Shown here in pieces: positions 10,796 to 21,900 of a stretch of DNA of 64,000 nucleotides. The DNA is from Diphasiastrum complanatum (taxonomy: Eukaryota > Streptophyta > Lycopodiopsida > Lycopodiales > Lycopodiaceae): contig CM055095.1 of the NCBI GenBank assembly GCA_029204225.1, positions 11,811,506 through 11,875,505 on the forward strand, read 5' to 3'. Below the pieces are notes generated by a model. It worked only from the letters and a program-made list of their open reading frames with translations. It searched no databases and was not told the origin of the DNA. Each line of letters starts with the position of its first letter. Positions within the stretch are counted from its first letter, which is position 1. Made by a program: the position numbers and the translations under genes.

Positions 10796-12049
10796 CTACT
10801 TTAATTCTAACTGTGTTACCCAGATCTGGCATTTTTCAGGGTTCAAAGAGATGTCGAAGAATTGACATTGGATAAAAAATTTCTCAAGCACAGACAGATG
10901 ACGTGTTTCTTCTGAATGTGCACCTAAATCGTCCAAGTAAACCTCTAGGGTATCTCCCATCTGCTGAGCAAAGACAGCTTGCATAACACGTTGGAAAGTG
11001 CTAGGAGCATTACAGAAAACAAAAGGCATGACTTTCCAACAGAAGGTTTTCCATTCTGTTGCAAAAGCGGTTTTATGTTGATCTTCTTCATCAATTTGAA
11101 TCATATTGTATCCGCTAAATCCATCTAAAAAGGAGTAGGCCTCATCTGTTGCTAGATTTTCTAGAATGGATTCTCCGAAAGGTAATGGAAAATGATCACA
11201 TTCTATGATGATATTAAGTTTTTTAAAATCGACAGAGATGCAGAGTTTTCCATTTTTCTTAGGAACGATGACGATTGGAGAGACCCACTCAGTATGTTCG
11301 ATTTCATAGATGAATCCTGCATCTAACAAGCATTGTAATTCTTCTTTGATTTTGGCCTTGTAGATTGGACTACATCTATAGGGACGACTAGCAGTTGGTC
11401 TCGCACCCGGTTTAAGGGGAATATGATGCACAGCTACCTAGGGTGAGACTCCTTTCATGTCTTTATAGGACCAAGGAAATACATGTCGATATTTGCTCAG
11501 AAGCTTTTCAAGCCTTCTACGTTGTTCCCGATTGAGATGAGCCCCAATGTGGACAATGTATTCGTTACTTTCATTGGGCTCATTCAAAGAGAGAGTGATG
11601 GTTTGAGGTAGGGCCTTCATAGGGTGAATTATCATTGGGCTCATGTTGAGCTTGGGGTAATTGGATGGTTACATCCTCGATCATATAGTCCTTAGAATAT
11701 GCAAGCACATCATGGGCTGGAGATTCGAGAGGGGGCTTGCCTTTCAACTGTCTAGATGGTGATTTGGGAGGTTCGATGATTGGCGTATGAGCGGATGCGA
11801 TCTCAGGAACTTCCCTAGTAGTGGTAAGGTCTCCAGGCGGCTGAATTTGAAGGGGTTTCTTCATCTTTTCTTTCATGGTATGGCCATGAGGTTGTGGCTT
11901 TGGAGGACGTGAGGTGTGCGGATGAAAGAGTGGTGGTACATCATGGAAGATCTCATCGTCGATTTGAAAGATTGTTTTCTTCTCAGAGAACTCCCATGGA
12001 TAGTTTGGTATTAGGTTTTTTGACCGTAACCTTGGCAACTGGTTCCACT
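10796..12049 (-). pseudogene. Tat/Athila-like gypsy spacer and reverse transcriptase
   Basis: The minus strand reads a hydrophilic pre-RT linker (12049-11580), the F-P-W-S-Y-K-D-M motif that precedes RT in this lineage, a TAG stop, then RT fingers and palm. The RT part shows the W-V-S-P-I-V-I-V-P-K-K-N-G-K motif, F-S-G-Y-N-M-I-Q-I, F-C-N-A-P-S-T-F-Q-R and Y-L-D-D. Both catalytic aspartates of YLDD are present. The frame stops just after the thumb start (T-Q-L-E-L-K), next to the copia LTR. RNase H and most of integrase are missing; a tail of what may be the same element is at 7395-7300. Confidence 0.75.
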
Positions 12050-12752
12050 TGTGAAGAATTGCCAAAAATTGGCAAATCTAGCTTGATCAAAAACCATGTA
12101 GAATAGTGTAAATTGTGTACACAAGTGGGTCCCACACATGTGAGGCCATGATGCCACATGGGAAACCCATCCTAATGTAGGTTAGTTCAAGTCAAGAGAG
12201 TTGGTCATGTCTATTTGGTGGTCATCCCTACTTTATAGGACCTACACCTAAGTTTAAGGTGAAAATTTGACCAACTAGCTACCTACCAAGCATAACTCTA
12301 GGAAATAGACTAGGGTTTCATTTTAGGTCAAGGAGAGTGAGTTAACTTCCTTATTACATGCTGGAAATCCACCTAACTTCAAGAAGGAAGTCGAATTTGC
12401 TATGTATTCCCTCTCTCCATAGTGAGAAGATAGAAAAAAAATTTGGAGCTCATTGGCAATCTCAAGCTAGTTCACTATGTACATTGAGTTGTTGTGATCC
12501 AAATGAAACCAAATCAATTTCTACTTGTTTCTCAGGTTGAAGGCCGTACTACAGCCTGTAGTACACACGTGTGGGCTCGTATTTCAATGTTTATCAATAC
12601 TTTTGATTGTTAATGCTTGTTGTTTGTCAAATTGCCAATCTAGATCAACTTTTTTGTGTCTAGTTTTTTGATAGATTGTTAAGCAAGCATCCAATCACTC
12701 TTGTGGATCTTTTGTAGATCCATTTATGGTCCTAAAGTACAGTACTTTCACA
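12050..12752 (+). mobile_element. Solo LTR with 5-bp target-site duplication
   Basis: It starts TGTGAAGAATTGCC and ends TTTCACA. CCACT precedes it (12045-12049) and follows it (12753-12757). Removing it joins the minus-strand gypsy frame across the gap, which supports a clean insertion followed by LTR-LTR recombination. The first 400 bases or so match the LTR at 1616. It contains two perfect GTAC palindromes, 12546-12564 and 12734-12748. Confidence 0.85.
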
Positions 12753-13196
12753 CCACTTTGGATGACTGCTGCGGAAAGGCCTTGAGTGGAAGTTCTTCCA
12801 TGTAGTTGAGGATCTAAATATCAAAAATGTCCAATTCTTCTGGGCAATTCTGAATTTGTAAGACATTTTTGTCATCTACGAATAATCTTCTGATTCATCA
12901 GTAGGTAGCCATGCAACATTTAATAACTCATCATTATGTGGAAGAATATCAATAAAATTGATATTAATGATAGGTGTATCTAGATCAAGTAATTGTTCGT
13001 TATCGGTCAGAGGAGTATAAGTACAATCATCCTGATGTTGAGCACAATAATCGGAATTCACACAATCAATGGAAGCTAAACTGTGACTCCAATTGATGAT
13101 ATCAGTAGATTCAACATAATGACCTTTTTCGTGGGTGGACTGGTCAAAAGCAAAGTTCTCAACGAAGAGGTTAGATTGTAGTACTATCAAACACAA
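12753..13196 (-). pseudogene. Tat-like gypsy protease-to-RT spacer, continued
   Basis: A 106-residue minus-strand frame (13196-12876), rich in Asp, Asn and Thr, and a short piece down to the solo LTR continue the gypsy linker found at 12049-11580. No catalytic motif is visible. Assignment rests on strand, position and continuity across the solo LTR. Confidence 0.4.
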
Positions 13197-13301
13197 GATA
13201 TGACAACTGATATTTTTACTAAAGCATTAAACTTGGATGCACGTAGAAAGTTATATGCAGAACTAAGTTTAAAAGTCAAGGTATTTACATATTTAGATTA
13301 A
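13185..13301 (+). pseudogene. Ty1/copia RNase H C-terminal end
   Basis: The plus strand encodes the typical end of copia pol: D-M-T-T-D-I-F-T-K-A-L, then a Lys/Leu-rich tail ending at the TAA at 13299-13301. It is followed at once by a purine-rich AAGGAGGAG tract and an LTR start. The rest of the element to the left is missing. Confidence 0.75.
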
Positions 13302-13308
13302 GGAGGAG

Positions 13309-14380
13309 TGTTGGATTATTCTCCTTCCTACTAATCGGCTAATCAGTTTTTAATCTTCATCAACTGTTTAACCAGTTCTGCGGATTTTTCCGTGTTCTTA
13401 TATAGTCTGTAGAATTACAAGTGTTTTTACACAGTCTACAGAAATGCACGGAGTTTGATAGCACTGTCGGGTTTTCTCTCTCTACAAAAACCCGACAGTT
13501 TCATCTTTTTTGAATTTTTCACCAGTTAGGAATTACGTGTAAAAATGCAGTGTCGTCTTTTTTGCATTTTTCGCTTGTTTGAAATTACAAGCAAAAATGT
13601 AGTGTCGCATTTTTGTCTGTGGTAGTTTACGTTCATTTCTGCAGAGTGATAGTCATGTTCATTTATGCAGACAGACTGTTTACGGTCAATTGTCGCCGGT
13701 TATCAGCAAGCAACTTCTGAAAAAAACTAGATGAAAGCCAGCAGACTCCAACCAACTGGCAATCGCATTCGACAACCTAATTACTTAGTATTAATCAGTT
13801 GTTCATACATCTCATTAGTATTATTGTGAATTGTGAAGGAGTTGAGTGTTATTACACGACGCTTCCTGTGCTCTTATCAAACAGATCGTTCACAACCAGA
13901 AAGTATTGTAGTTAGCTCTCTATCAAGCTTTCATGCTTGAACTCTGTTGAGCATTCTAGCTCAGTCTTTTAGAGATTTATTTTAGAGTTGCTATTGCGCT
14001 AATGCTTATCAGCAGAGTCGCTTATTTCGGACTTATTCTCAGTTACTTAGAGATAGCTTTAGAGTGTGCGGTTTCTATTCACTATTGTTTTGCGCTCATT
14101 AGCATATGATCTTGTTTTTTTGAATCAATACTAGTTTCTTATTGTGTTCAGTTTGTGTCAGAATGCATGCATCTTTGTATTGCTTTTGTAACTGATAAAA
14201 TTGTCTGAGAAATCGATACTTCATGTTTGGCTACGTAATCACTTAGTATCTACCGAAAGTTAGTTGCTAAATATTGGACGTGATTCCCATCAATATTGCT
14301 TTGTTCAATTTTTGATAGGCATAGTCATGCATTGGAAGTAGGAAGTTTTCGCTATTCCATTACTCACCTATTTTCGACAG
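13309..14380 (+). repeat. 3' LTR of a copia element (right end not fixed)
   Basis: It starts TGTTGGATTATTC directly after a polypurine tract. Inside are a 13-bp perfect inverted repeat (13463-13475 with 13487-13499, loop 11) and a roughly 53-base degenerate duplication around 13505-13615. The right end is not defined; the next recognisable sequence is the minus-strand copia gag near 14385. Confidence 0.5.
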
Positions 14381-14384
14381 GCTT

Positions 14385-14846
14385 CAAGTAGACTCAATAA
14401 TAGAGTCATGAGTGCATCAAAATCTTCTATGACTGAGCCAGTTGCAGTCATCTGCTCCATAAGATTTTTGAACGTGTTGAGGTGATTCGAAATACTCTCT
14501 ACGTCGGACATTCTCAGGGTGAAGAATTTCTTGCTCAAGTATAACTTAGAAGTTACATCGTTGATATCGTAGAGAGTTGCTAGGATGTCCCCTTAGCAGT
14601 CTGAGCACCACGTATGTGGCTGATCTTAGTATCCTTGATGTTGAGAGTGATCATGGCAAATGTTTTGCCATCTCTCAGTCTCCACTTGGTGATGCTGGCT
14701 GCATCTCCTTTTGGTTTGAGATCTGTGCCATCAACGATGTCCCGCAGTTCTTTGGCTAGTAGTATGACCCTCATCTTGAATTTTCAGGGATGGTAGTTGT
14801 CTCCATAGAGTTTGTCAATGAGAGATGAACTAGAAGATGGATACAT
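14385..14846 (-). pseudogene. Ty1/copia gag, 5' part
   Basis: On the minus strand from the ATG at 14846: a serine-rich start, L-Y-G-D-N-Y, a TGA in place of the conserved Trp, K-F-K-M, then V-D-G-T-D-L-K-P, I-P/S-H-I-R and, after a one-base frameshift near 14590, L-S-K-K-F-F-T-L-R-M and L-M-T-L-L-L-S-L. These are landmarks of copia gag. It breaks off near 14385 before the zinc knuckle. A PBS and LTR lie upstream in the expected places. Confidence 0.75.
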
Positions 14847-14977
14847 TCTGGTTTGAATGAGATCGTTGGTAGAAGCAACAAAATCAGAATATTGTTGGTT
14901 GCGCGTTTGCTAGAAAGATGTCTTGGTAGAAACAAGACTGATAATTCGCAGTAGAAATGCAGATTACTGTAATGTCT

Positions 14978-14989
14978 GCTCTGATACCA
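14978..14989 (-). promoter_or_regulatory. Primer-binding site, tRNA-iMet
   Basis: GCTCTGATACCA on the plus strand is the complement of TGGTATCAGAGC. It lies about 130 bases upstream of the minus-strand gag start. Confidence 0.75.
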
Positions 14990-15300
14990 GGTCGTAAATA
15001 GAGAGGACAAACAACGAAAGTTTGAGCGTAGACGTGTAGGAACGGAAACACAACAATTAGCAACAGAAATATTCAAGATGAATCATTCATACAAAATTGC
15101 GCAAGTGAACAATACAATAGTGAGACAAAAATTGCACTCTGATTAATATCAACGGTGAGTACAATGGCTTGAAGTAATAACTTCATCTTGTTGAGCATGA
15201 TAACACTGGCTACAAAAAACTCTGATAATAATAAAAGTCTTACTTGGCTTGGCTAGTAGTATATGTATTTACAAGTGTCCTAAAAATATCTTACAAGCAT
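14990..15300 (-). repeat. Probable 5' LTR of the minus-strand copia
   Basis: It adjoins the PBS. A stretch of about 200 bases is similar, in inverse orientation, to 26840-27050, including GTTGCTAA-TTGTTG-TTTCC, the GAAGTAATAACTTC palindrome and a following CTTGTTG. The outer end is not fixed. Confidence 0.5.
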
Positions 15301-15399
15301 TGAATGTTATTTACGCCAGTCTTTGTATATGTGCAAAGTAGGTAACCGCCCTTGGGATATTTAGCGATCTAGTTATTTTTAGGGTTGATGATAAGTTGG

Positions 15400-15660
15400 C
15401 GACGTCGGTCTGCCACTGTTGAAAAACCCGGAAAACCCGAAGGTGCCTTTGAATAGGGAGGCATGCAAATCCCCAAGGTGCCCAAAAAGGCGAAGGCAAA
15501 GAAATGCAAAAAACTCGAAGGTAGGCCTGAAATGGATTCCAAGGCATTTTGGCCACGGTGTCGCATTTTTCCCGAAGGTGCGAAAAATGTAAAGAAGGCG
15601 AAAAAGGCGAAGGTGCCTTAAAACGATTCAAGGCACAAAAAATACCTTAAGGTGCAAAAA
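15400..15660. repeat. Degenerate CGAAGGTGCC-type repeat
   Basis: The words GAAGGTGC, AAGGCGAAGG and AAGGCA recur many times with irregular spacing. ORFs seen across it are by-products of the repeat. Confidence 0.6.
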
Positions 15661-15714
15661 AATGGAAGGTCCGAAACATGTAGTCAGCCTTTGGCTGTTT
15701 TCAAGATGCTCATT

Positions 15715-15905
15715 ACTTGAACGATTTGTTAAAGACAGGAAGATCAAGATCAATAGCAAGCAAGAGCAAGCAAGCAAGATCAATAGATTAGAGAGAGCTT
15801 GCAAGCAATAGCAAGAGCAAGCAAGGTCTATAGAGCTTGGAAGAGCAATAGCAAGCAAGAGCACTAAACAATAGATTAGGAAGAGCACTAAACTTGAAAG
15901 CAAAA
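15715..15905. repeat. Degenerate CAATAGCAAGCAAGAG minisatellite
   Basis: Irregular units of AGCAAGCAAGAGCAAG, AGATCAATAG and AGCACTAAACAATAGATTAGG follow one another. No coding sense. Confidence 0.65.
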
Positions 15906-16099
15906 TTAGATTAGGAAAAGGACCAAAATGCTTGCGAAAATATGGTTTTATTGACATTCAAGTTTCACGTGGATTATCCACGCAGAAGGTATTCACGCGG
16001 AGTTTTTTTTTCAACTCGCGCGTGGGGGTCCCCCACATGGGCTTGCATGCTTTAAATGACATGCAAGTCAATTTTTTCTAGACTTTATGAAAACATTTT

Positions 16100-17365
16100 A
16101 TTGTAAGATTTGACGTAAAAAAAAACATAAAATATATTTTTTAATATGATGGAACATAAAAAAAATCATGGATCATTATGGTTGTACTTAATTGTTAAAA
16201 CTAGTTTTATATTGTTATAAATTTTATTTTTTTTGAGATTTGACAAAATCATGGGATACAAAGATAGTACATATTGTTATTAAACAAGTAATTTGACAAG
16301 TTTTTTAGGATTTTATGACATAATATTATGTCAAATCAATGATGTCATAAAAAAATTAATTTGTTAATAATCTAGGTGTCATAGATTTGATATAATCGCA
16401 TGACATAATTATATGATCAAAGTGACAAATTTTATTTTTGTCATGTGACCTCTTGAATGGTTGCATGGGGTCATTTAGATTCATGATCAAAAGCATTTAT
16501 GTTATATTGAAGACCTTAGTGATTTGTGACCTATATGATATATTTTTGCTAATTGTTGGTGTGTGACCTATATAACCTTATATAAAATCATAGTAATTAG
16601 TTGAAATATCATTTAGCATTGTAATAAAGATGTTGATCAATGGTGTGCTAGTATATGATTGATTGACATTGTCCAATTGCTCGCTTGTTCGATTCGATTC
16701 GCTATTGTTCAATTCGATTATTCCCTCGATCCAATCACTGGCTATCTCAATCATGGGTAGCCATACAATACTGTGGAAGGTGCATGATTGATTTGTGAGA
16801 TGTCGGTCTCGAAAGCAAGACACCTGACAATAACGAGATACATCTAAGATTCTACGGCAGTTTGGTTAAGGATTATCTAATTAGAAGTGAAGCTATCTAA
16901 GCAATTGTCTAGACATTGTCTAAGACTCTGACTGTCAATAACATTATCTATGGAACAATCTAATTGGCTACAACAGCGTCTAAAATAGTTTGTCTAAAGA
17001 ACTTGATGACCGCTTGGAAGACAATATTCAGTGGGCAAATCTTTTTGTGAAATTTGACCCAAACTATTAAAAAAACATAAAACATATTTTTTTAATATGA
17101 TTGAACATAAAAGATAAAATGATAGGATAGTATTTAATTTTTACAAAATTAATTTTTACAAATCTTATATTTTTATAGTTTTGAATTTTGTTGAGATTTG
17201 ACATAAAAGACAAAATCATGAGATATAATGATAGTACATGTTTTCATTAAACAACTAATTTGACAAATCTTTTTAAGTTTTATGACGCAATATTATATCA
17301 AATCGATGATGTCATGAAAATATAGATTTGTTAAAAATCTAGGTGCATAGATTTGATTTGATTTC
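16100..17365. repeat. Diverged 300-bp direct repeat in AT-rich DNA
   Basis: About 16110-16400 and 17065-17365 share ACATAAAATATATTTTTTAATATGAT, GAGATTTGACA, AAAATCATG, GATAGTACAT, CTAATTTGACAA, AATATTAT-TCAAATC and AATCTAGGTG-CATAGATTTGAT in the same order. The period is about 955 bases. The 660-base middle contains a short minus-strand ORF of no recognised family. The two arms could be the ends of a non-autonomous element or an old tandem duplication. Confidence 0.65.
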
Positions 17366-17397
17366 ATGAACACGACGACGAACTAGGGTCAAACCTT

Positions 17398-17525
17398 CGA
17401 GTCCTAATACTTTAGTTTCCTTTTATGTTAAAATGGCAAGGCCTTGGGGCAGCACACTGGTTCGTGCTGGTGTGGCCCATGAGCCCTAGTACTTTTGTTT
17501 TTTCAACGTTAAAATGCCAAGGTTC
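17398..17525. repeat. Two-copy 83-base repeat
   Basis: GAGTCCTAATACTTTAG and GAGCCCTAGTACTTTTG each lead into TTAAAATGGCAAGG-type sequence, 83 bases apart. Confidence 0.5.
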
Positions 17526-18525
17526 AAAATAACTAGAATAAATTTGATGTCATTATGATAAATCCACATAATTCAAAAATAATTTTGATATCGTTTTTTT
17601 TTTCACAAATCAAATTTCAAAGGGTTTTCTTTGACACCTCTCAACTCATTGTTTGTTATCCTTTTGGCATGCATTTATCCCTCGTGCTCCAGCCCCTCTT
17701 ATTGATGATCTACACATCTGGTCCACATACGCTACCTCACTATACACCATACCCACTAACTCGCCCATTTCCATCTCCCCTCGTCCATGTGAGTTCACCT
17801 TCTTCACCTCTGACATGGTTCTGTTTCAATGACCTTTCCATATGAGTACAATATATTTAACCACATTTTGTCAAAAACAATTCCTTAGAAAGCTAGCCCA
17901 TCTAGAAAACCTTAGTTTCACATGGTTGTGTCACGTGACTGCTCCTGTGATGCCTTTAAATCTCATTCATTTTAACAATGATGCAAGAGGACAAAAAACA
18001 TATAAAACTTCATCAAGCTGGAAACAGTTATTATTGACTGCACCGATTTCCCCTGTCCCAAACTAGTATGGCTTTGCACCTGCCAGATACAAGCAAGCCA
18101 TTTGAAATTGCACAAACCTTATCATACACTAACAATTCAATAAGAACCAATTCAGGTTGACAAGTTTTAAGTACATGATTTGCACAAAGGCTTTTTAATC
18201 TGCCCCATAAAAGTAGCATATTCTATACTATGGCAAATGTAAGGAAAAACATACGTATGTTTATCATAAATCACATTTGCATGGATAATTTAGAGCAGAT
18301 TAATGTAAATCATCTATTCAGAGTGCTTTTCTGCAGCTTTGCCGATTTATACACTGGAATAAAATGTCTCATGATGTAGGTATTATTAAATTAGATAATG
18401 TCAGCTTTCATTGGCTGACCTATGGCATACTGGCACAAGTTTGGAAGATGCCACAATTATTGAAGATCAAAGTTCTCACTCAAATTGGGAAGAATAGAAA
18501 AGTTGCAGGCAATCTATTTAACATC
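17526..18525. other. Downstream flank of the GDPD gene
   Basis: I see no gene. The minus-strand part next to 18526 should hold the 3' UTR of the GDPD gene; no polyadenylation signal stands out. Confidence 0.4.
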
Positions 18526-18846
18526 TTAACGATGCTTTTTTGAAGCTTGTATGATGGTGAAAATTTCATTCACTAAAGTTGTAGCAGATGCTATCTCTGA
18601 ATCAAGAGGAGAGGTCCATTCTTGATAATTGTGCAGACTCCCTGTGAAGTCTGTAAAAAGTCCATCAACTCCAATTACATTGATCCAATAATCATATTCC
18701 TGGTAAGGATCTTGATTGAAGTCAAAGTGCAAATATTGGTTCTCGTTGCGATATGTGTAGGGATGTACCTGTAACAGCAATTAACAGCGAACATAACTTA
18801 CTTCAAAATTGCATATCGGCAAACCATAAGTATATCTACAATGTGT

Positions 18847-18932
<86 letters not shown>

Positions 18933-21900
18933 ACCTGAAGGTTATGAGCATGGGCCCTCTCAACTAAATGAGATGGAGTGGTCAAACGGTTAGTTGTTAT
19001 ATTGGGAGGAACTATAGTATCTTTCCAAGGTCCAATCCCCACCACGTATTGACCAATATAGTTGAGATATTCATCAGATGTAATTTCTGCATAAGACTGC
19101 AAAAAAGAATTTGGAGGTGCTGTCAAAACATGAAGCATCTTCTGCAATCAAGTGAAACACCTTCCAAGGTCCATAGTTTTAATTCAATTAACATTGTCAT
19201 CTGGCATTTACCCAGAGTAATTCTGAATGTAAAAGTCAGGTTTTCACAATAAGATGCATAATCTCTGCAAAATGGTATAATAGACCTGGTATTGGCTTGG
19301 GAGGCAAGCAGTTTGTCTTTTTGTCAAAAAAAAATCTGCCAAACTTGGAACCAAATTTAAAGAAAACCTTCCAAAGGAAAGCAAGCAGGTTTTGTAGCTA
19401 TTACCAAGGAAGCATAAGCAAATGATCAAGATAGTAGCTTGTAAAACTACTAGCATAATAGATAATAATAATACCGGTGCTGTTCTAATGTGTTGTCATG
19501 TACTGCATGTAATTAGCCCATGATCTTGATAATTGCAATGCTAAATATAGCCAACGAGCTAAATTATATTACAATTAGTTGATAGGACAGTTAATAAGAT
19601 GGCTTCAGCAACCGCGCTATATTTGTAAATAGCGAGACTGTAATAATCGTTGTAAGACCCAGGCCCCAAACTCATGCTAGAGGCACAAAGGATCACTATG
19701 AATAGCTATTTTGAACTCCTACGTGTTCTTGAAGCTTCTCTTTGAGAGCTTTCTTGATGTAATTTGTATCTCATGTGCCTAAAATCACATGAGAACTTTA
19801 TCATGCTCTAGATTCAGGCCCTCCTATGTATTGAATGATCATTAATGATGAAGAATGCTACCCTACTTCACCTAATTTGGCAAAGTTCTGCTAGTTTTAT
19901 CTAGCTTCTTGGTTTCTTGATAATTTTCTTAGTTTCTTGTTTCGATATGCAAATTTGATGTTTGAGAAGGGATTAGATGTTTTAATGCTAAGATTGGCAC
20001 ATGACATGTGTACATTGTAATTAATATCCACTAATCAGCATTCTATTACCTCAAAATGACACTTTCACAATCTGACTTGAAGACCTTGTTACGAAGATTC
20101 GTATAACTGTTTTTGCATCATTACACATCATTCTCCTAGCCAAGGTACAAATCAAGTTTGAAAATTCAAAATACAAAACATTTAAAATTTAGATACATGT
20201 TTGAGACATTTGGGAAAATCCTCCAAATAATTTGAACCTTTCTACCTAACGGTCTAAGTAAAGTCATGTACAATAGAAGATGTATAGTAGAATAATCTTT
20301 GGTTTGCACAACATAGTTCCATATACAAGATAATAGGCTTATTGTCAACATAGATTGATTGTTCAACTATTATCACAAAGGTTAAAGACCCTAACCTCCA
20401 GAAACCTTGCTAAAATGAATTTTTTTTTTTTTTTTTGGGGGGGGGGGGATTATTAGCTGGATATCTTGGGAGAAGTAGTGCCTGAACTGTGGAAGGATTT
20501 TGAGCATTTTTTGGGAACCGTGTTTTGAATCTAGTAATGGAACCTTGCAAGCCCCTAATAAAGCCCCAAAATGTCAAAATTTAAAGGGTTTGGAACTATT
20601 AAAAGCACCATAAATATCTTAATACAGGGGTAGCGAAGATTCTTGAGCTCAAAACTTCCTTTTAGGCACTGGTGTCTACACCAAGCTGCAAACTGAATTC
20701 AGCGAAAAACAACTTGAAACGCTACTGAAAACCCAGCATTCAAAACTATTCTCTTCCTAAGAAACAGCAATTCATAACAATTGTCTTGAAAAAGGTAACT
20801 CGAAACCTGGCAAATCCGCAAGTCCTTTTGGTACTGAAAATCTAAAATTGCAGACTAAAAGTCTTGTACATGCAACGAAATTTCCTAGTCTGTGTAGACT
20901 ATTGAATGCGTAATGTTCCTGAATATTGACTATCTGAACATATGTATTTAACCTGGTTTGTATCTTGTGTTCGAACAGTGATATCGTCTATGAGGAAGAT
21001 TTTGGGAGAATCTGTAAGCATTGCTGCATAGATTAACGATGAAGGTGCAAACGACTGGATAAAGATAGGTTGTTGGCGCCATTTCTGGGACAAATATTTT
21101 CCTGTATAGCCATACTTCAACAAAGTTTCCACAAATATATCTTCTTGTTTCTTGTTATTCGGCCACTTAACCTGGAAGAATAGACCAAAAAAAGCTGAAG
21201 TTAAAGAGGCTGCAGATCTTCTCTGTCCACAGAATGCGGGCTTGAGAGATGAAGTGGCCCATGATTTTGACTTGTAACACACAAACTACTATGTAGTAAC
21301 ATTAAGATACAATAACGTTAAAACTATCAAATTAAAACTAAAGATCCACGTACATGCTTGTTGATAAATACAGGACTCTTGATCTCGGGATAGATCCCCA
21401 CAATTCGCGAAGCATTTAAAGCAATTTGTATATATTCCTCAAAAGTAATAATTTCAAATTTACCTGAGACATTGCCAACAAAAGGAGCATTTCAAAGAAC
21501 AAAAGAAGAAGACAGCGAAAGTTTTATATGATTTTCTATCTCCATCATGCTCAAATGCTGAGATCAGTCAAGCATGCTGACAAAATCAGTTTGTATGGCA
21601 GAGAAAAGTCCTACCATTGTAAATCTGGTCACGATAACTGAACCTTTGTCGAGCTCTCAGGGTCTTCAGCTCAGCAAGTGTAAAATCAACTATACCGCAT
21701 ATTAGACAAAGATGTAAGAAGATTATAACCAATCATTTTGAGCTTTTCCAGAGATTTTAAGAGATTTTCTTTGAAACCAATCATAATTTGGTATAATAAA
21801 GGTAGGTCTTACCTATGGACAAAACGATAGAATTTAGCATCAAATGCTGCTTGCTTCTTTGAAGCATGTCAGAAACTTTCAGGTAACACCTAGGGAGCCA

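Noticed and set aside
12876..13196. Independent host gene on the minus strand
   Set aside because: Strand, position and continuity across the solo LTR favour the gypsy linker.
15715..15905. CRISPR-like array
   Set aside because: Repeats are irregular and without unique spacers; a eukaryotic minisatellite.
16680..16740. tRNA-like TTCGATTCG words
   Set aside because: No cloverleaf can be drawn; a short local repeat of TTCGATT.
18753..19147. ORFs on both strands over the (TG)n(AG)n tract
   Set aside because: Cys-Val, Arg-Glu, Leu-Ser and Thr-His runs are microsatellite translation; only the GDPD exon part is real.
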